A stretch of 64,000 bases of DNA, from the NCBI GenBank assembly GCA_025506515.1, contig CM046451.1:51738714-51802713 (forward strand), written 5' to 3'. This DNA is from Flaveria trinervia (taxonomy: Eukaryota; Streptophyta; Magnoliopsida; Asterales; Asteraceae). The position numbers were made by a program, and so were the translations under genes. Under the pieces are notes generated by a model, which was not told the DNA's origin, ran no database searches, and was given only the letters and a program-made list of their open reading frames with translations. Below, piece after piece: positions 52,849 to 64,000 of this stretch. Within the stretch, counting starts at the first letter, position 1, and each line of letters starts with the position of its first letter.

Positions 52849-54620
52849 AGCTTGCTCCTTGAAGTTGATCATATAGATCATCGATTCTTGGCAAAGGGTA
52901 TTTGTTCTTTATAGTAACTTTATTCAAGTCACTATAATCTATACACATTCACATCAACCCGTCCTCTTCACAAACAAAATAGGTGCTCCCTAAAGAGATG
53001 AACCTGATTGAATAAACCCTTTATCTAATAATTCTTGAAGTTATTTTATTAATTCTTGCATTTTCGTTAGAGCCAGTCGGTATGGTGCCTTTGCAATAGG
53101 CGTATTTCCCTGCATTAGATCAATTCTAAATTCAACTTGTTGATCAGGCAGTATTCCAGGCAAATCTTCTAGAAATACTTTTGAATACTCAGAGACTATC
53201 AGAACTTCCTCTAATATTTATTTCTTGTTTCGCAAGCATCATGTATGCCATATACGCAACACAACCCAAATTTAAGAACTTATATACTTAAGCATAAATA
53301 TAGTACGTAATATGTTTCTAGGGTAATTACCATGTACAAAAATTATTTTACCATTTGGGGCACAAAGTTCTATCAAATTCCTATCACAAATGATTCGAGC
53401 CTTCTTATTTGACAACCAATCCTTCCCTGGAACAATGTTAAAACCTCCAAGTTCCATTAGTAAATTTTCTATAGGGAAATGGTTAATGCTTAAACAAATA
53501 GAGCAACCCTTTATTATATAAGAAATCTTAACTTTTTACCCATTTGTTGTCTCTACAGTAAACACATTATCTAATTTTTGAGCATCCTTATTTTAATAGG
53601 GAACAATGTAGAGGACACAAAGCTTCTATTTGCACCATAATCAAATAAAACACTTGCATATATGCTAATTAACGGGAAACGTATTGGTGATCACATCATT
53701 AGATTTCTTTGCTTATGTTGTATTCAAGACAAAAGCATGGACATTGCCTTTCTTTGTTTCTCCAAACTTATTACTTTTATCTCCGGTTATAACTTGTTTT
53801 AGCTTTGGACAATCGGATCTAAAATGACCATGTTAACCACATTCATAACATATTATTTCACAGTTAAAGGTTGCATGTCCTCTTCTCTTGCAAATATCAC
53901 ACATTTTCCTTCAAACTTACATCTTCCAAGATGCATTTTTCCATATATATTACATGCCAACTGATCACCTTGGAATCCCTTTTTCTTTTGTCCAACATCA
54001 AATTTTCCATTTCTTTGTCCTTCATCCCATTTTCTTTTCATTCCACTAGTATTATTTCCTTTGGTTCCTTCCACTCGAATCATCTCCTCGGTTAGTGCTC
54101 TAACAAGATCTACAGCTGATTGGAATGTACTAGGTTTTGAAGCCTTTATATTTCCCTTTATTTCAGGCACTAATCCCTAAATATATCAACTTAACTTCTT
54201 GCTTTCTAGGGTAACTAGATGTGGAACTAAACTTGATAACTCATAAAATTGTGTGGTGTAATCTCAATTCCCCCGCCATTTCTAGTTTTAGAAATTCAGG
54301 TCTAACTTTTCTATCTCATATTCAGGACAGAATTTTCGAAGCACCAACTCCCTAAAACTCTCCCATTCCATTTCATCTACTTCTTCCTTTTTCCTTGTTT
54401 TCTTTATAGTCTTCCACCACAAATGAGGTTCTCCTTTAAAGGATTAAGTCGCGAAGCACACCATATCTTTATTAGCATAATCACATATATCTAATATCGA
54501 TGCTATTTCATCAAGCCATTGCAAGGCTCCATTTGCTCCTTTAGTTCCATCAAAATCATTAAATTTACAAGCTTTGAAGATTTTGTAAGTGCAATCTTTC
54601 GTTCTTTTAAATTCTAGATC
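52849..54620 (-). pseudogene. Second Gypsy element (G2): gag, protease and RT N-terminus
   Basis: Minus strand, right to left. Gag capsid is at 54590-54170 (FDGTKGANGALQWLDEIASI, KDMVCFAT, SFRELVLRKFCPEYE). 54170-53853 is basic linker and a degenerate knuckle (CNIYGKMHLGRC). Protease remnants follow, with VPGKDWLSNKKARIICDRNL at 53457-53272. RT fingers are at 53110-52860 (IAKAPYRLA, LQELLDKGFI, GAPILFVK, DYRDLNKVTIKNK-like). It is truncated at 52848 just after the DDL-D-L motif. The rest of pol is absent from the window. Different lineage or copy from G1. Confidence 0.8.
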
Positions 54621-54668
54621 TATATCTTTGTGTTTCTTTTCTCATCCTTCAAGCTTTTTATTCTTGTC

Positions 54669-54670
<2 letters not shown>

Positions 54671-54764
<94 letters not shown>

Positions 54765-54780
54765 TGTGTGTGTGTGTGTG
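54671..54780. repeat. TA/TG compound microsatellite
   Basis: (ta)n for about 60 bp, one tatta interruption, then (tg)n with one ggtg interruption. Apparent ORFs through it (YIYIYI, CVCVCV) are artefacts of the repeat. Confidence 0.97.
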
Positions 54781-54852
54781 TGACACCCTACACATATCCC
54801 ACATCGGTCGTGGACAAGAGAGATTCCTGGTTCATAAGAAATGTCTGGCCTT
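54781..54852. other. Short LTR-edge-like sequence
   Basis: tgacaccctacacatatcccacatcgg resembles an LTR edge or the conserved 'cccacatcgg' often found near plant LTR element ends. It is cut by the E LTR at 54853. Too short to assign; possibly the 5' LTR of G2. Confidence 0.3.
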
Positions 54853-55563
54853 TGTTAGGATCAGTGATCTAAGTTTGATTAGTTAGAGAGTATCGCAGCG
54901 GAAATTCAAACAACGAATTAAAAAATTCACAAGAACACAATTGATATTCAAAGTAACAGTAAATTGTTATAGAAAAAGAGTATTCTGCAAAAGAGATATT
55001 TCATTCATATGCTTTCGTGGTGGCTCAATGTCACACTTTACAATTAGGTCAACATTCCTTATATAGGATATGTGACGTCTACTGATGTCACTTGATAGTG
55101 ACATCTAACAGAATTATTCAAACTACTGAAACTATGCATACTACTGAGAATGTTCTCAACAACTGATTACATCTCAGAGAATGCTAAGTACAAGAAACAT
55201 AAAACTACTAAAACTAAATTACAAGTACTAAAAGGAAACCATCACAACTACTGAAGTTGATAACTTCAGCTATTGTGACAACTACTAATCACTTTGGTCT
55301 TCAGTCTTTGTTCTTGAGACTTTATTCTTCAGACTTTTACTTTCAGACTTTGTCTTGAGCTGATAGCTTCAGACTTTGTCTTCAGTACTTTACATTCAGA
55401 CTTTGTCTTTAGTAGTAGTCTTCAGTTCTTGTCTTCAGACTTTGTCTTCAGTACTTTGTGATCAGCTGATGTCTTCAGCTGTTGTGATCTTCTTCAGCAG
55501 TTGTAATGTCTGTGGGACTTAGAGGTTTTTCTGATTAGGCTCATTGGTTCTTTTGGTCCAACA
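54853..55563 (-). repeat. E 3' LTR
   Basis: TGTTAGGATC...GGTCCAACA on the plus strand, 711 bp, the reverse complement of the B LTR type. It is shorter because the cagtagtt and tctgaagac arrays have fewer units. The palindromic TATA of B is degraded here (acattccttatataggatatg near 55051). Confidence 0.92.
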
Positions 55564-55577
55564 AACTCTCCCTGAAC
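55564..55577 (-). other. E polypurine tract
   Basis: Minus-strand GTTCAGGGAGAGTT before the LTR; B has AGGGGGAGTT at this site, so one G is A here. Confidence 0.8.
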
Positions 55578-55659
55578 CAATGCAGCCAAGACCTCTAAAC
55601 TTATTGATGATTCCACTTATTCTTGGCAGAAACACCCTCTTGATCAGCTTCAGAGGTAA

Positions 55660-58600
55660 TCAGTTAAGCACAGGCCGGGAAAAGGTTTCTAATCTTTTGA
55701 TTGGCTAAGTATGGAAGGGAACTCTGTTTTGGGGAAACTGAACACAGAGTCTTATCCCAACCATGAAACCTAATTCCCATGAATGAGTCTATAAGACTCA
55801 CTAGCATAGGCCTCAAGGAGAACAACTTGTTCCTCCTTGGTGAGTTCTTCTGCTTCTCCCTCGAAGAAGAACTCTGGGCCATAATACTCAGACAGGTTTC
55901 TCACTGTCTTTCCATTTTTCAACTCCACAGTTGTTATCTCTCTATAAGCAAATTCATCAGGGTGAGAGCCTTCAAGCAACAACTGGAGTTCACTCTTCTG
56001 AAGATCTTCAAGTCTTTTGTATAACAACCCCTTCTTGATCATTTAAGAATAGATTGAGGGGTTGTCTTGGATTTGTGAGCTCTCTTGAATTCTTCAATGA
56101 TTTCCCAGGGTGAGACTACCATGGCCAATGTAATTGCAGCATTCAAGGTCTTCTTCACTTGGCCATGATATCTACTTGGTATATTCTTCTTATGAATTCT
56201 AGAACTTACCCTGGGGTCTGGCCAGATCCGCACTCTTTCTTTTTTATGTTGAAAGGTATGTCTAAGAGTGTACAGCCTCAGAGCCTGTTTCTTCATTTCT
56301 TGAATGGATGAGGACTGAGGGAAATTCTTATCAACCATCTTGAGAAACTTCTCATCGTGTGTTTCTGTTGTTCTGCTTCTTCAATCTTTACCTTCACTAT
56401 CTGCATTTGCAAGTCAGGAGTAATCATTTGTTGACTTCTGTGCTTAGGTGATTTGAGTTTGAGAATAGCAGAGATTGGCAGACTATCATCATCATCATCC
56501 TCTTTTTCATCTTCTTCTACCCTCAACACCCTTCTCCTCCTTCTGGGTGCATCAATGGTAATGTTTGAGGTGGTTTTTGTGGTAAAGGGATTGGTTTTGT
56601 GGGTTGAGTTATGGGTGGCTTAGGTTTAGGGATAGATTTGGGAGATTTTAGAGATAAGGGTTGTGTTTGAGTGGGAGTGTGAGAAGACTGACTTAGCATT
56701 TTAGTGGTGACTTTGGCTTTGGAGAGCTTTGCCATTTCAGTTCTCTTCCCTGCACCTGTTTCATCCAGTGCTTCAATTATCAACCCCTTATTATAGCCTC
56801 CAGCAGAGCAGATCTTCTTGGTTATCTCTAGGATACTGTCTCTGGACCATGCCTTTATCTCTATCAATGATCTTCCAAGGTATTTGGCAATGAATCTGAT
56901 CATTATCTCCAATCTTTCCCTTTCCAACACACTATAACCAGCCCATCTAGTTTGAATCTCTTCTATTTCCAGCCTTCTGATCTCAGTGTCTAGTGTAGCT
57001 GTGTCATGACCTTGTCGAAAGAGCTGATCTATAATTTTATCCATGGATCTGCTGTGAGCTTCATCAGCATCTTTGACAAGATCTTCTAAGGATTTATCTT
57101 CATCAGCTTTTGACTCAGCACTTTTCTTTCTTTTATATGGGATCAGTTGTTCTGAGATCAGTTCTTTCTCCACCTCCTTCTCTTTTGCAAGTTCTTTGTC
57201 ATCATCAACTCTTTTTCTTTTCTTTTCTTTCACTGCCTTAGACTTGGAAGTCTCCCCCTTTTTGGTTGCATTGGGATCAGGGGTTTGAAAGGCAGAAAGA
57301 GATTTGTGAACAGCATCATCAATGAGGGTTTGTAGATTTGAGGATATCCTCTCATCAATGGCTTTATGCACTATGTCAGTGATGATGGGAGTGATGAGAG
57401 GTAAGGAGTTTTGAAAGATAGCAACCATCTGCTCAGAGGGGTTCTGTCCCTGAGAGGTGGTGCCAAAAGCAGTGGTTGGTGGCTCAGTTATGTGTATTGG
57501 CTCAGTGTTTAGGGAACCTTCAATTCTAGAACTTACCCTGGGGTCTGGCCAGATCCGCACTCTTTCTTTTTGATGTTGAAAGGTATGTCTAAGAGTGTAC
57601 AGCCTCAGAGCCTGTTTCTTCATTTCTTGAATGGATGAGGACTGAGGGAAATTCTTATCAACCATCTTGAGAAACTTCTCATCGTGTTGTTTCTGCTGTT
57701 CTGCTTCTTCAATCTTTACCTTCACTATCTGCATTTGCAAGTCAGGAGTAATCACTTGTTGACTTCTGTGCTCAGGTGATTTGAGTTTGAGAATAGTAGA
57801 GATTGGCAGACTATCATCATCATCATCCTCTTTTTCATCTTCTTCTACCCTCAACACCCTTCTCCTCCTTCTGGGTGCATCAATGGGTAATGTTTGAGGT
57901 GGTTTTTGGGGTAAAGGGATTGGTTTTGTGGGTTGAGTTGTGGGTGGCTTAGGTTTAGGGATAGATTTGGGAGATTTTAGAGATAAGGGTTGTGTTTGAG
58001 TGGGAGTGTGAGAAGACTGACTTAGCATTTTAGTGGTGACTTTGGCTTTGGAGAGCTTTGCCATTTCTGTCTCTTCCCTGCACCTGTTTCATCCAGTGCT
58101 TCAATTATCAACCCCTTATTATAGCGTCCAGCAGAGCAGATCTTCTTGGTTATCTCTAGGATACTGTCTCTGGACCATGCCTTTATCTCTATCAATGATC
58201 TTCCAAGGTATTTGGCAATGAATCTGATCATTATCTCCAATCTTTCCCTTTCCAACACACTATAACCAGCCCATCTAGTTTGAATCTCTTCTATTTCCAG
58301 CCTTCTGATCTCAGTGTCTAGTGTAGCTGTGTCATGACCTTGTCGAAAGAGCTGATCTATAATTTTATCCATGGATCTACTGTGAGCTTCATCAGCATCT
58401 TTGACAAGATCTTCTAAGGATTTATCTTCATCAGCTTTTGACTCAGCACTTTTCTTTCTTTTATATGGGATCAGTTGTTCTGAGATCAGTTCTTTCTCCA
58501 CTTCCTTCCCTTTTGCAAGTTCTTTGTCATCATCAACTCTTTTTCTTTTCTTTTCTTTCACTGCTTTAGACTTGGAAGTCTCCCCCTTTTTGGTTGCATT

Positions 58601-60471
58601 GGAATCAGGGTTTGAAAGGCAGAAAGAGATTTGTGAACAGCATCATCAATGAGGGTTTGTAGATTTGAGGATATCCTCTCATCAATGGCTTTATGCACTA
58701 TGTCAGTGATGATGGGAGTGATGAGAGGTAAGGAGTTTTGAAAGATAGCAACCATCTGCTCAGAGGGGTTCTGTCCCTGAGAGGTGGTGCCAAAAGCAGT
58801 GGTTGGTGGCTCAGTTATGTGTATTGGCTCAGTGTTTAGGGAACCTTCAATTGAAGGTGCCATCTGTGGGGTTTGTGAGGAAGATGGACTTTGATCCTGA
58901 GACATTTTGGCTAACAACTCTTTGAGTCAGCTCACCTCAGTCTCAAGGATGGTATTATGAGCTAATACATCATAGAAAAAGCCTAGGTCATCATCAGTTT
59001 GTGCTGAGTCACCTGACCGCCTGATGGAATCAGGATGTACATGCTCTGAGTGTAGATCAGTAAAAGCATATGCCCCTTGTTCTTGGTACTGGGGACTTCC
59101 TACCTCAGGATTGTGTCCTTCATTGGCAGTTGCCTCTGGTAAGGTCTTATGGATGTTACCAATTTCATACTCATCATTTGCTGAATCAGTAGAAGTGGCA
59201 ACCTTACCAGATGTTCTAGTCTCCGTTTCTACACTTGGAGAGTGAATATTGTAACCCATGTGTTATGGGTTATCAGAAGCATTTTGGTCCTCCCCCTCAA
59301 TAGTTGAGGTATTCCCAGTGATAAGTGGTTTCTGGGGAGGGGGTGAGGAATGCAACTGACTCAGCACTTTAGCAACGATCAGTGTTAGGCTTTGAGGGGC
59401 GGTTGCATGTGGAGATTGGGCTGAAGCAGAATGCACCCGGGGAGAGAGGTGCTCTTCAATGGTAACCCTCTCAATTGAGAGAGGCTCTAGAAATGTGGGA
59501 TCCCCAATTATGGTTGCAACAGGATCCTGTTGATAGGATACATGTGCGGCTTTAGCAGGTTGAGTCTTGGACATAACTGGGGGGTTATAACTAGTATGTA
59601 TTCCTGCGTTTGTGGTACAGGGGCATCCTCAGGGGACTCATCTCCCTGAGTAGCCTTTTCGGGCTTTTTGGATTTGGGTTTGGTGGGGACTTTAGATCTG
59701 GAAGTGGAGGCTGTGGGTTCCCTCTGCTTGGGTTTTAGCATCCGGGCAGCCCCTTTAAGAGTAGGGTCTGAGTTATGTTGGGAGTATACTTCAGCTAAAA
59801 CAGCTGGAGCAGGGACTCCAAGACCAACAAGTCCATCAGATTGTAATTGATTCAAAATTATGGCCATCAGAAACCTGGGATAAAGTATCCATCTATTTGC
59901 CACAGGTTTCCGAGCCAGATCCTTTAGTTCCATGAACACTATCTCAGAAAAATTTAGATTTTGGCGTTCAAGGATAAAGAACAATACCTGTTGCCATCGG
60001 GAAGACATCTGATCCAAGAAGATGTCTTTGATGCAAGGCAGACATTCACCATATGAAAGATAAGACGTTCAGCATCATGGAAGTGCTTTTTAAGTATGGT
60101 TGTAGCACTTAGGTCGCCTTCATACCCGTTATGGATAAAAGACATATCAGTGGTGCCTTTCGGGTATTCTTTAGGATAGGTGCCATCATGCAAATTTAGG
60201 GTTTTGCGAATGATGTCAAGGGTGATGAGCACCTGTTTTTGGTTCACCAACGACAGGAGAGTGATTTGTCTATCATTCTCACCAGTTATTATAGAGACGT
60301 TGGTCCAGAACTGGATAAGGACTCAGGATATATGGTAGGATTCAGAAGAAAGGCTGTTTTGTATGGGGAATCCACCATAAGATCGATGGCAGTGTCAAAC
60401 TTGTTCCAGAAGGCCGATTTCGAAAGGTAGGCAACACAGTTGTGTCGGGGTTTGATTTTCATGTTCGCCAT
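55660..60471 (-). pseudogene. Copia accessory (env-position) ORF of element E
   Basis: The ATG at 60471 opens MANMKIKPRHNCVAYLSKSA and FWNKFDTAIDLMVDS. Then DIIRKTLNLHDGTYPKEYPK, DMSFIHNGYEGDLSAT (60250-59954), KDLARKPVANRWILYPRFLM and GVPAPAVLAEVYS (60017-59508), a Pro/Ser-rich middle, TDDDLGFFYDVLAHNTILE, a Lys/Glu-rich zone and the C-terminus (56338-55664: SRYHGQVKKTLNAAITLAMV, DEFAYREITTVELKNGKTV, EELTKEEQVVLLEAYASES). A 1,327-bp segment is duplicated inside. Frameshifts break it into eight or so pieces, the longest 513 codons (58064-56523). No membrane segment seen; function unknown. Confidence 0.82.
56199..58852 (-). repeat. 1,327-bp tandem duplication within the E accessory ORF
   Basis: Copies at 56199-57525 and 57526-58852 are nearly identical. 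Each runs from IEGSLNTEPIHITEPP to RIWPDPRVSSR. The junction caatt|ctagaac (57521-57530) joins the sequences found singly at 58848 (caattgaagg) and 56195 (aattctagaac), sharing the 4-bp microhomology AATT. B has only one copy, so the duplication arose in E. Small indels differ between the copies (for example near 57270 versus 58600, and 56562 versus 57890). Confidence 0.93.
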
Positions 60472-60527
60472 TGTTGAGAGAGAAAGGTTTGAAAATGGCT
60501 AATGAAACGTTTGTCTATAAGTGTAGG

Positions 60528-60535
60528 TATTTATA
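60528..60535 (-). promoter_or_regulatory. TATAAATA box before the accessory ORF (E)
   Basis: Minus-strand TATAAATA in cctataaatacctacac, 57 bp upstream of the ATG at 60471, matching B at 25679-25686 in sequence and spacing. Confidence 0.7.
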
Positions 60536-60539
60536 GGTT

Positions 60540-61085
60540 AAGAAAAGGCTGAAAAGAAAACGATTGAAAGTGTTGGTGTTGGCATCAGTTGTTATGAAAA
60601 CAACTGAGGACGTGGTTTTAACTATCAGATGTTTGAAAACAACTGAAGAGTTGGTTTTAGTCATCAGTAGTTGTGAAACTACTGAAAACCTTGGTTTTGT
60701 CTTCAGCTGTTGTAAACAACTGAGGACTTGGTATTAGTCATTAGTAGTTGTGAAACTACTGAAGACATGGTTTTGTCATCAGCTGTTTAGAGTGAAACAG
60801 CAGTTTGTGGAAACAACTGAAGTGAAAATTCTCATCAGTAGTTTTTGTCAATTCTTAGCTTTTTAGCTGTTTCATACTGTCCACAACACTTACTCATCAG
60901 ACTTTTTAGCTGATTTCAGTTGTTCATAGGACACCAGTACTTATCTATTTTTACTGACATCAGGAGTTATAACTACATCAGTAGTTGTAACTGCATCAGT
61001 TTCGTTTAACAGAATTAGTACATATTTGTGACATGTTTACTAATGATCATCAGTACTTGTTTACTGAGATCATCAGTAGTTATCA
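60540..61085 (-). promoter_or_regulatory. Motif-rich spacer upstream of the accessory ORF (E)
   Basis: Non-coding, filled with CAGTAGTT, CAGTTGTTT, CATCAGTAGT and AACAACTGA units like 25080-25678 of B and the LTR U3 of both. It lies between the end of RNase H and the TATA box. Confidence 0.65.
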
Positions 61086-61562
61086 CTTATTCTAGCTGCA
61101 GCATACCAAGCCTTAACACAAGGTTTTGGAAAGTGAAACTATCCAAAGGCTTAGTAAATATATCTGCAAGCTCATTAGCACCAGGCACAAACTTTGGATC
61201 AATCAGACCTTTTTCAAAACAATCCTTAATAAAATGGTGTCTGATCTCTATATGTTTGGTCCTAGAGTGCTAGACTGGATTCTTGACAATACACAAAGCT
61301 GAAGCACTATCCATTAATAATGGAGTCTTAGTCTCTGTAATGCCATAATCCAATAATTGGTTTTTAAGCCAGAGTACCTGAGATGTACAACTTGCAGCAG
61401 CAATGTACTCTGCTTCAGCAGTGGATGTAGCAACAGATGTTTGTTTCTTACTCTGCCAAGAAATCAAACAGTTCCTAGGAATTGACATCCACCAGAAGTT
61501 GACTACCCTGCATAGTCACTGTCAGAAAAAGCAACTAATTTGCATGAGTGTCCAGTGGAATA
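61086..61562 (-). pseudogene. Copia E RNase H
   Basis: 61488-61270 encodes SWQSKKQTSVATSTAEAEYI, AAASCTSQVLWLKNQLLDYG and MDSASALCIVKNPV. A TAG follows at 61270, then QHSRTKHIEIRHHFIKDC and LIDPKFVPGANELADIFTKP to about 61150. Upstream, FSDSDYAG and STSGGCQF are in another frame. Better preserved than in B. Confidence 0.85.
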
Positions 61563-62545
61563 TCAAAGACCTAGAGATTGTGTACGTTGCAGATATCTAA
61601 AGATCCTCTTGACTGCAATCAAATGAGACTCTTTAGGAGCAGCCTGAAATTTAGCACAAACATAAGTTGCAAACATGATATCTAGTCTTGAAGCTGTTAA
61701 GTACATCAAGGACCCGATCATACATCTGTAAAGTGTTTCATCAACAGCTTTACCTTTCTGATCTACATCCAGTTGTGTGGTGTTGCACATGGGAGTAGAA
61801 CAGGGCTTACAGTTTTGTAAATCAAACTTATTCAAAAGATTTTTTGTATATTTTAACTAATGAATGAAGGTTCCATCAGCCTTTTGTTTGATTTGCAAGC
61901 CTAGAAAGAACTGTAATTCTCCCATTGCACTCATTTCAAACTTTTATTTCATTAAACTTGTAAAATCATCACACAACTGGGGATCAGAGGATGCAAAATT
62001 ATATCATCAACATAATTTGAACAAGTAGCTTATGCTGATCCACTTTCTTAATAAACAAAGTTTTATCTATGGAGCCTCTAGTGAAAATATTTTCAAGAAG
62101 AAAATTTGAAAGTGTTTATACCAGGCTCTAGGAGCTTGCTTCAACCCATAAAGAGCCTTATCAAGTTTATACACCCAATCAGGATGTTTATTGTCCTCAA
62201 AACCTGGTGGTTGACACACATAAACCTCTTCTTTTATTTTCCATATAAAAAAGCACTTTTGACATCCATTTGAAAAACTTTAAGATTGTGGAATGCAGCA
62301 TAGGCTAAGAACAATCTAATTGCCTCCAGTCTGGCTATAGGGGCAAAGGTTTCATCATAATCAATACCTTCTTCTTGTGAAAACCCCTGTACAATCAGTC
62401 TAGCGTTGTTCTTGACAATAAGCCCATTTACATCAGTTTTATTCCTAAACACCCATTTAGTGCCTATTGCAGACTTACCTGGAGGTAGAGGAACCAGTTC
62501 CCATACTTGCTGCTTTTTGAACTGAAGTAGCTCAAGCTGCATGGC
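61563..62545 (-). pseudogene. Copia E reverse transcriptase
   Basis: 62542-62234 encodes ELLQFKKQQVWELVPLPPGK, SAIGTKWVFRNKTDVNG, EEGIDYDETFAPIARLEAIR and MDVKSAFLYGK. A one-base loss follows, then VYVCQPPGFED and LYGLKQAPRAWY (62220-62110). The YVDD box region near 62005 has a one-base deletion relative to B. 61835-61563 encodes CSTPMCNTTQLDVDQKG, MYLTASRLDIMFATYV and FRYLQRTQSLGL. Confidence 0.87.
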
Positions 62546-63720
62546 TTCAACCTTCCATTGTCTCTTAAAGCAACATGATAGTTCTTTGGCTCTAGCTGAC
62601 TGATGAAGAGAGCATAGAAGCAGAAGTTGGACAATTGACTTCTAGTTGAGACACCAGCATTGATATCACCAATGATTTGAGACATGGGGTGATTCTTCAG
62701 CTCTTGGTACACTATAAGATCAATGCAAGTGTTTGTAGCAGGTTCAACTGCAGCAGATGTTGATCCAGACTCTGGAAACCAAATATGAGATGGCAAATCA
62801 AATGATGTAGAGGAGTCAGAAATCTCATTAGCTTTTGTTGTGGATGGAGCTGCTGAAGCTACAGGAACATCAAGTTTAGTAGACTCAAGCAGTTGGTCAC
62901 TAAACTTGAAAAGGTGAGTATTGATATCATCATCATCTTCAGTACCACCAGGTGGAAGACTTACTGAAGAAGATGATTTATCCACAAGATCTGCAACAGC
63001 TGGAGCTTGATAAGGAACATATTGCAGTATGTCCAGATCAAACAACTCTACAGGATTTTGTGGAATTTTTTCCTTAGGAGATTCATTGAATTTCACATGC
63101 AAGGTTTCTTCAACTAACTTTGTTCTGCATGTGGATGAATAACCCACAAAATACCCTGCATCCACCTTAAGATCAAATTTGTGGAGTTGATCCTTTGTGT
63201 TGAGAATGAAACAAGGACACCCAAAGGCTTTGAAGAATGAAATTAGAGGAACCAAATGATGTAGAAGTTCATATGGTGTCTTCATCAACCTCTGATTTAC
63301 TAATACTCTATTCTGCACATAGCAAGCTGTGTTAACAGCTTCACCCCAAAAGGTCAATGGCAAACTAGAGTCAGCCAACATAGACCTTGTAGCTTCAATT
63401 AGGGTCCTGTTCTTTCTCTCCACTACTCCATTTTGTTCTGGAGTCCTTGGGATGCTAAATTGCCTCTTGATTCCTTTTGATAGACAAAAATCATCAAGTG
63501 TATGGTTTCTGAATTCAGTTCCATTATCACTCCTTATACACTTGACTGATAGGGAATACTGCTTCTCAACATACAACATAAAGTTTATAATCGTCTGAGC
63601 AACCTCATCCTTTGAATGCAAGAAGAAGGTCCATACAAATCTGGAGTAATCATCCACAATTACCAGACAGTATTTCTTCTTTTCCATGCTCATCACTCTC
63701 ACAGGACCAAATAGATCCAT
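62464..63720 (-). CDS. Copia E integrase core and C-terminus, 418 aa open frame
   Basis: MDLFGPVRVMSMEKKKYCLV starts the open stretch. VDDYSRFVWTFFL (Asp), CIRSDNGTEFRNH (Asp) and PEQNGVVERKNRTLIEATRS (Glu) form the catalytic triad, all present. The C-terminal domain has FGCPCFILN and VDAGYFVGYSSTCRTK; relative to B a short piece after STC is missing. A Ser/Asp-rich linker runs to the RT border, where the frame ends. The ATG at 63720 is internal to the polyprotein: the TAG just upstream (near 63730) replaces CAG in B. Confidence 0.88.
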   Translation of the reverse strand: MDLFGPVRVMSMEKKKYCLVIVDDYSRFVWTFFLHSKDEVAQTIINFMLYVEKQYSLSVKCIRSDNGTEFRNHTLDDFCLSKGIKRQFSIPRTPEQNGVVERKNRTLIEATRSMLADSSLPLTFWGEAVNTACYVQNRVLVNQRLMKTPYELLHHLVPLISFFKAFGCPCFILNTKDQLHKFDLKVDAGYFVGYSSTCRTKLVEETLHVKFNESPKEKIPQNPVELFDLDILQYVPYQAPAVADLVDKSSSSVSLPPGGTEDDDDINTHLFKFSDQLLESTKLDVPVASAAPSTTKANEISDSSTSFDLPSHIWFPESGSTSAAVEPATNTCIDLIVYQELKNHPMSQIIGDINAGVSTRSQLSNFCFYALFISQLEPKNYHVALRDNGRLKPCSLSYFSSKSSKYGNWFLYLQVSLQ

Positions 63721-63729
63721 GTGCAGTAA

Positions 63730-64000
63730 CTACAAGCAGGCAGTGGACTTAGGTTCTTCAATAGGAGGGAATGAGACTTTGTGTTGTTTTCCTTTCAAAC
63801 AAGCAGTGTAGGTTTCATCACAGTGGAACTCCTTTATTGGTAGACCTCTTACTAAACTATTGTGGATCAGCTGATTCATGCTTTGGAGATTAACATGACC
63901 CAGCCTTCTATGCCACAGTTTAGATTCCTGAGAAGAGGCTTTGGAGAACAGGCAAGGATGACCCTTCAAATCAATCTTCTTTGACAAATCCAAGGCATAC
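63730..64000 (-). pseudogene. Copia E GAG-pre-integrase, continues past the window
   Basis: MDLSKKIDLKGHPCLFSKAS, then LWHRRLGHVNLQSMNQLIHN and LVRGLPIKEFHCDE. The zinc pair CTACLKG of B reads YTACLKG here, so one cysteine ligand is lost (TGC to TAC). The frame is the same as 62464-63720, separated by one TAG, and it runs off the right edge toward protease. Confidence 0.87.

Larger units (their letters stand above)
54853..64000 (-). mobile_element. Copia element E (B family), 5' part beyond window
   Basis: Minus-strand element of the same family as B: 3' LTR 54853-55563, PPT, accessory ORF with an internal tandem duplication, spacer, RNase H, RT, integrase and pre-integrase. Gag and the 5' LTR lie beyond 64000. 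The left flank is GCCTT (54848-54852), which should recur beyond the right end. Reading frames are longer than in B. Confidence 0.92.

Noticed and set aside
54589..54872. ORFs through the TA/TG tract (YIYIYI, CVCVCV)
   Set aside because: Translation of a microsatellite; not coding.
57521..57530. Duplication junction CAATTC looks like an MfeI-EcoRI ligation scar
   Set aside because: Four-base AATT microhomology is a common natural duplication signature, and nothing else suggests cloning or vector sequence.
57073..58652. Ser/Phe-rich plus-strand ORFs opposite the E accessory ORF
   Set aside because: Antisense of Lys/Glu/Asp-rich coding sequence; identical in both tandem copies only because the DNA is duplicated.

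Overview
The window is repeat-rich plant nuclear DNA made almost entirely of nested, mostly decayed LTR retrotransposons. I see no host gene, tRNA, rRNA or CRISPR array. Plant origin rests on Ty1/Copia and Ty3/Gypsy pol domains, primer-binding sites of the plant initiator-tRNA type (TGGTATCAGAGC), TATAAATA boxes and TG...CA LTRs with 5-bp target duplications. A eudicot is likely. The Copia accessory ORFs remind me of those in Asteraceae genomes, but that is from memory and not decisive.

Layout. 1-2649: old LTR-like DNA with a palindromic TCAGTCG/CGACTGA motif, plus unassigned sequence. 2650-3982: 3' end of a minus-strand Copia. 3983-14282: minus-strand Gypsy of chromovirus type with very long LTRs (3983-6346 and 11158-13610), arranged LTR-internal-LTR-partial internal. 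14283-15505: LTR pieces of other elements. 15506-17879 and 30117-31149: Copia 'C' (minus), split by Copia 'B' (plus, 17880-30116, TSD GGTGC). 31150-52325: Copia 'D' (plus), split by Copia 'A' (minus, 32215-41343, TSD CCCCC). 52326-52848: an inverted U3 half of a D-type LTR. 52849-54620: decayed Gypsy (minus). 54671-54780: TA/TG microsatellite. 54853-64000: Copia 'E' (minus), the same family as B in the opposite orientation, running off the right edge.

The Copia families B/E and D carry a long accessory reading frame downstream of pol, where env-like ORFs of Sirevirus-type elements sit. In B and E it is preceded by its own TATAAATA box 57-65 bp upstream of the ATG and by an array of the same short motif that fills the LTR U3. 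D has the same plan with another motif. Family A has a shorter downstream ORF.

Nearly all coding regions are broken. Examples are FIND for FIDD in the Gypsy RT, ESG for DSG in the A protease, YVDE for YVDD in the A RT, and lost zinc ligands in the Gypsy and E integrases. I rate none of the elements autonomous as read here. Boundaries and LTR comparisons were made by eye.
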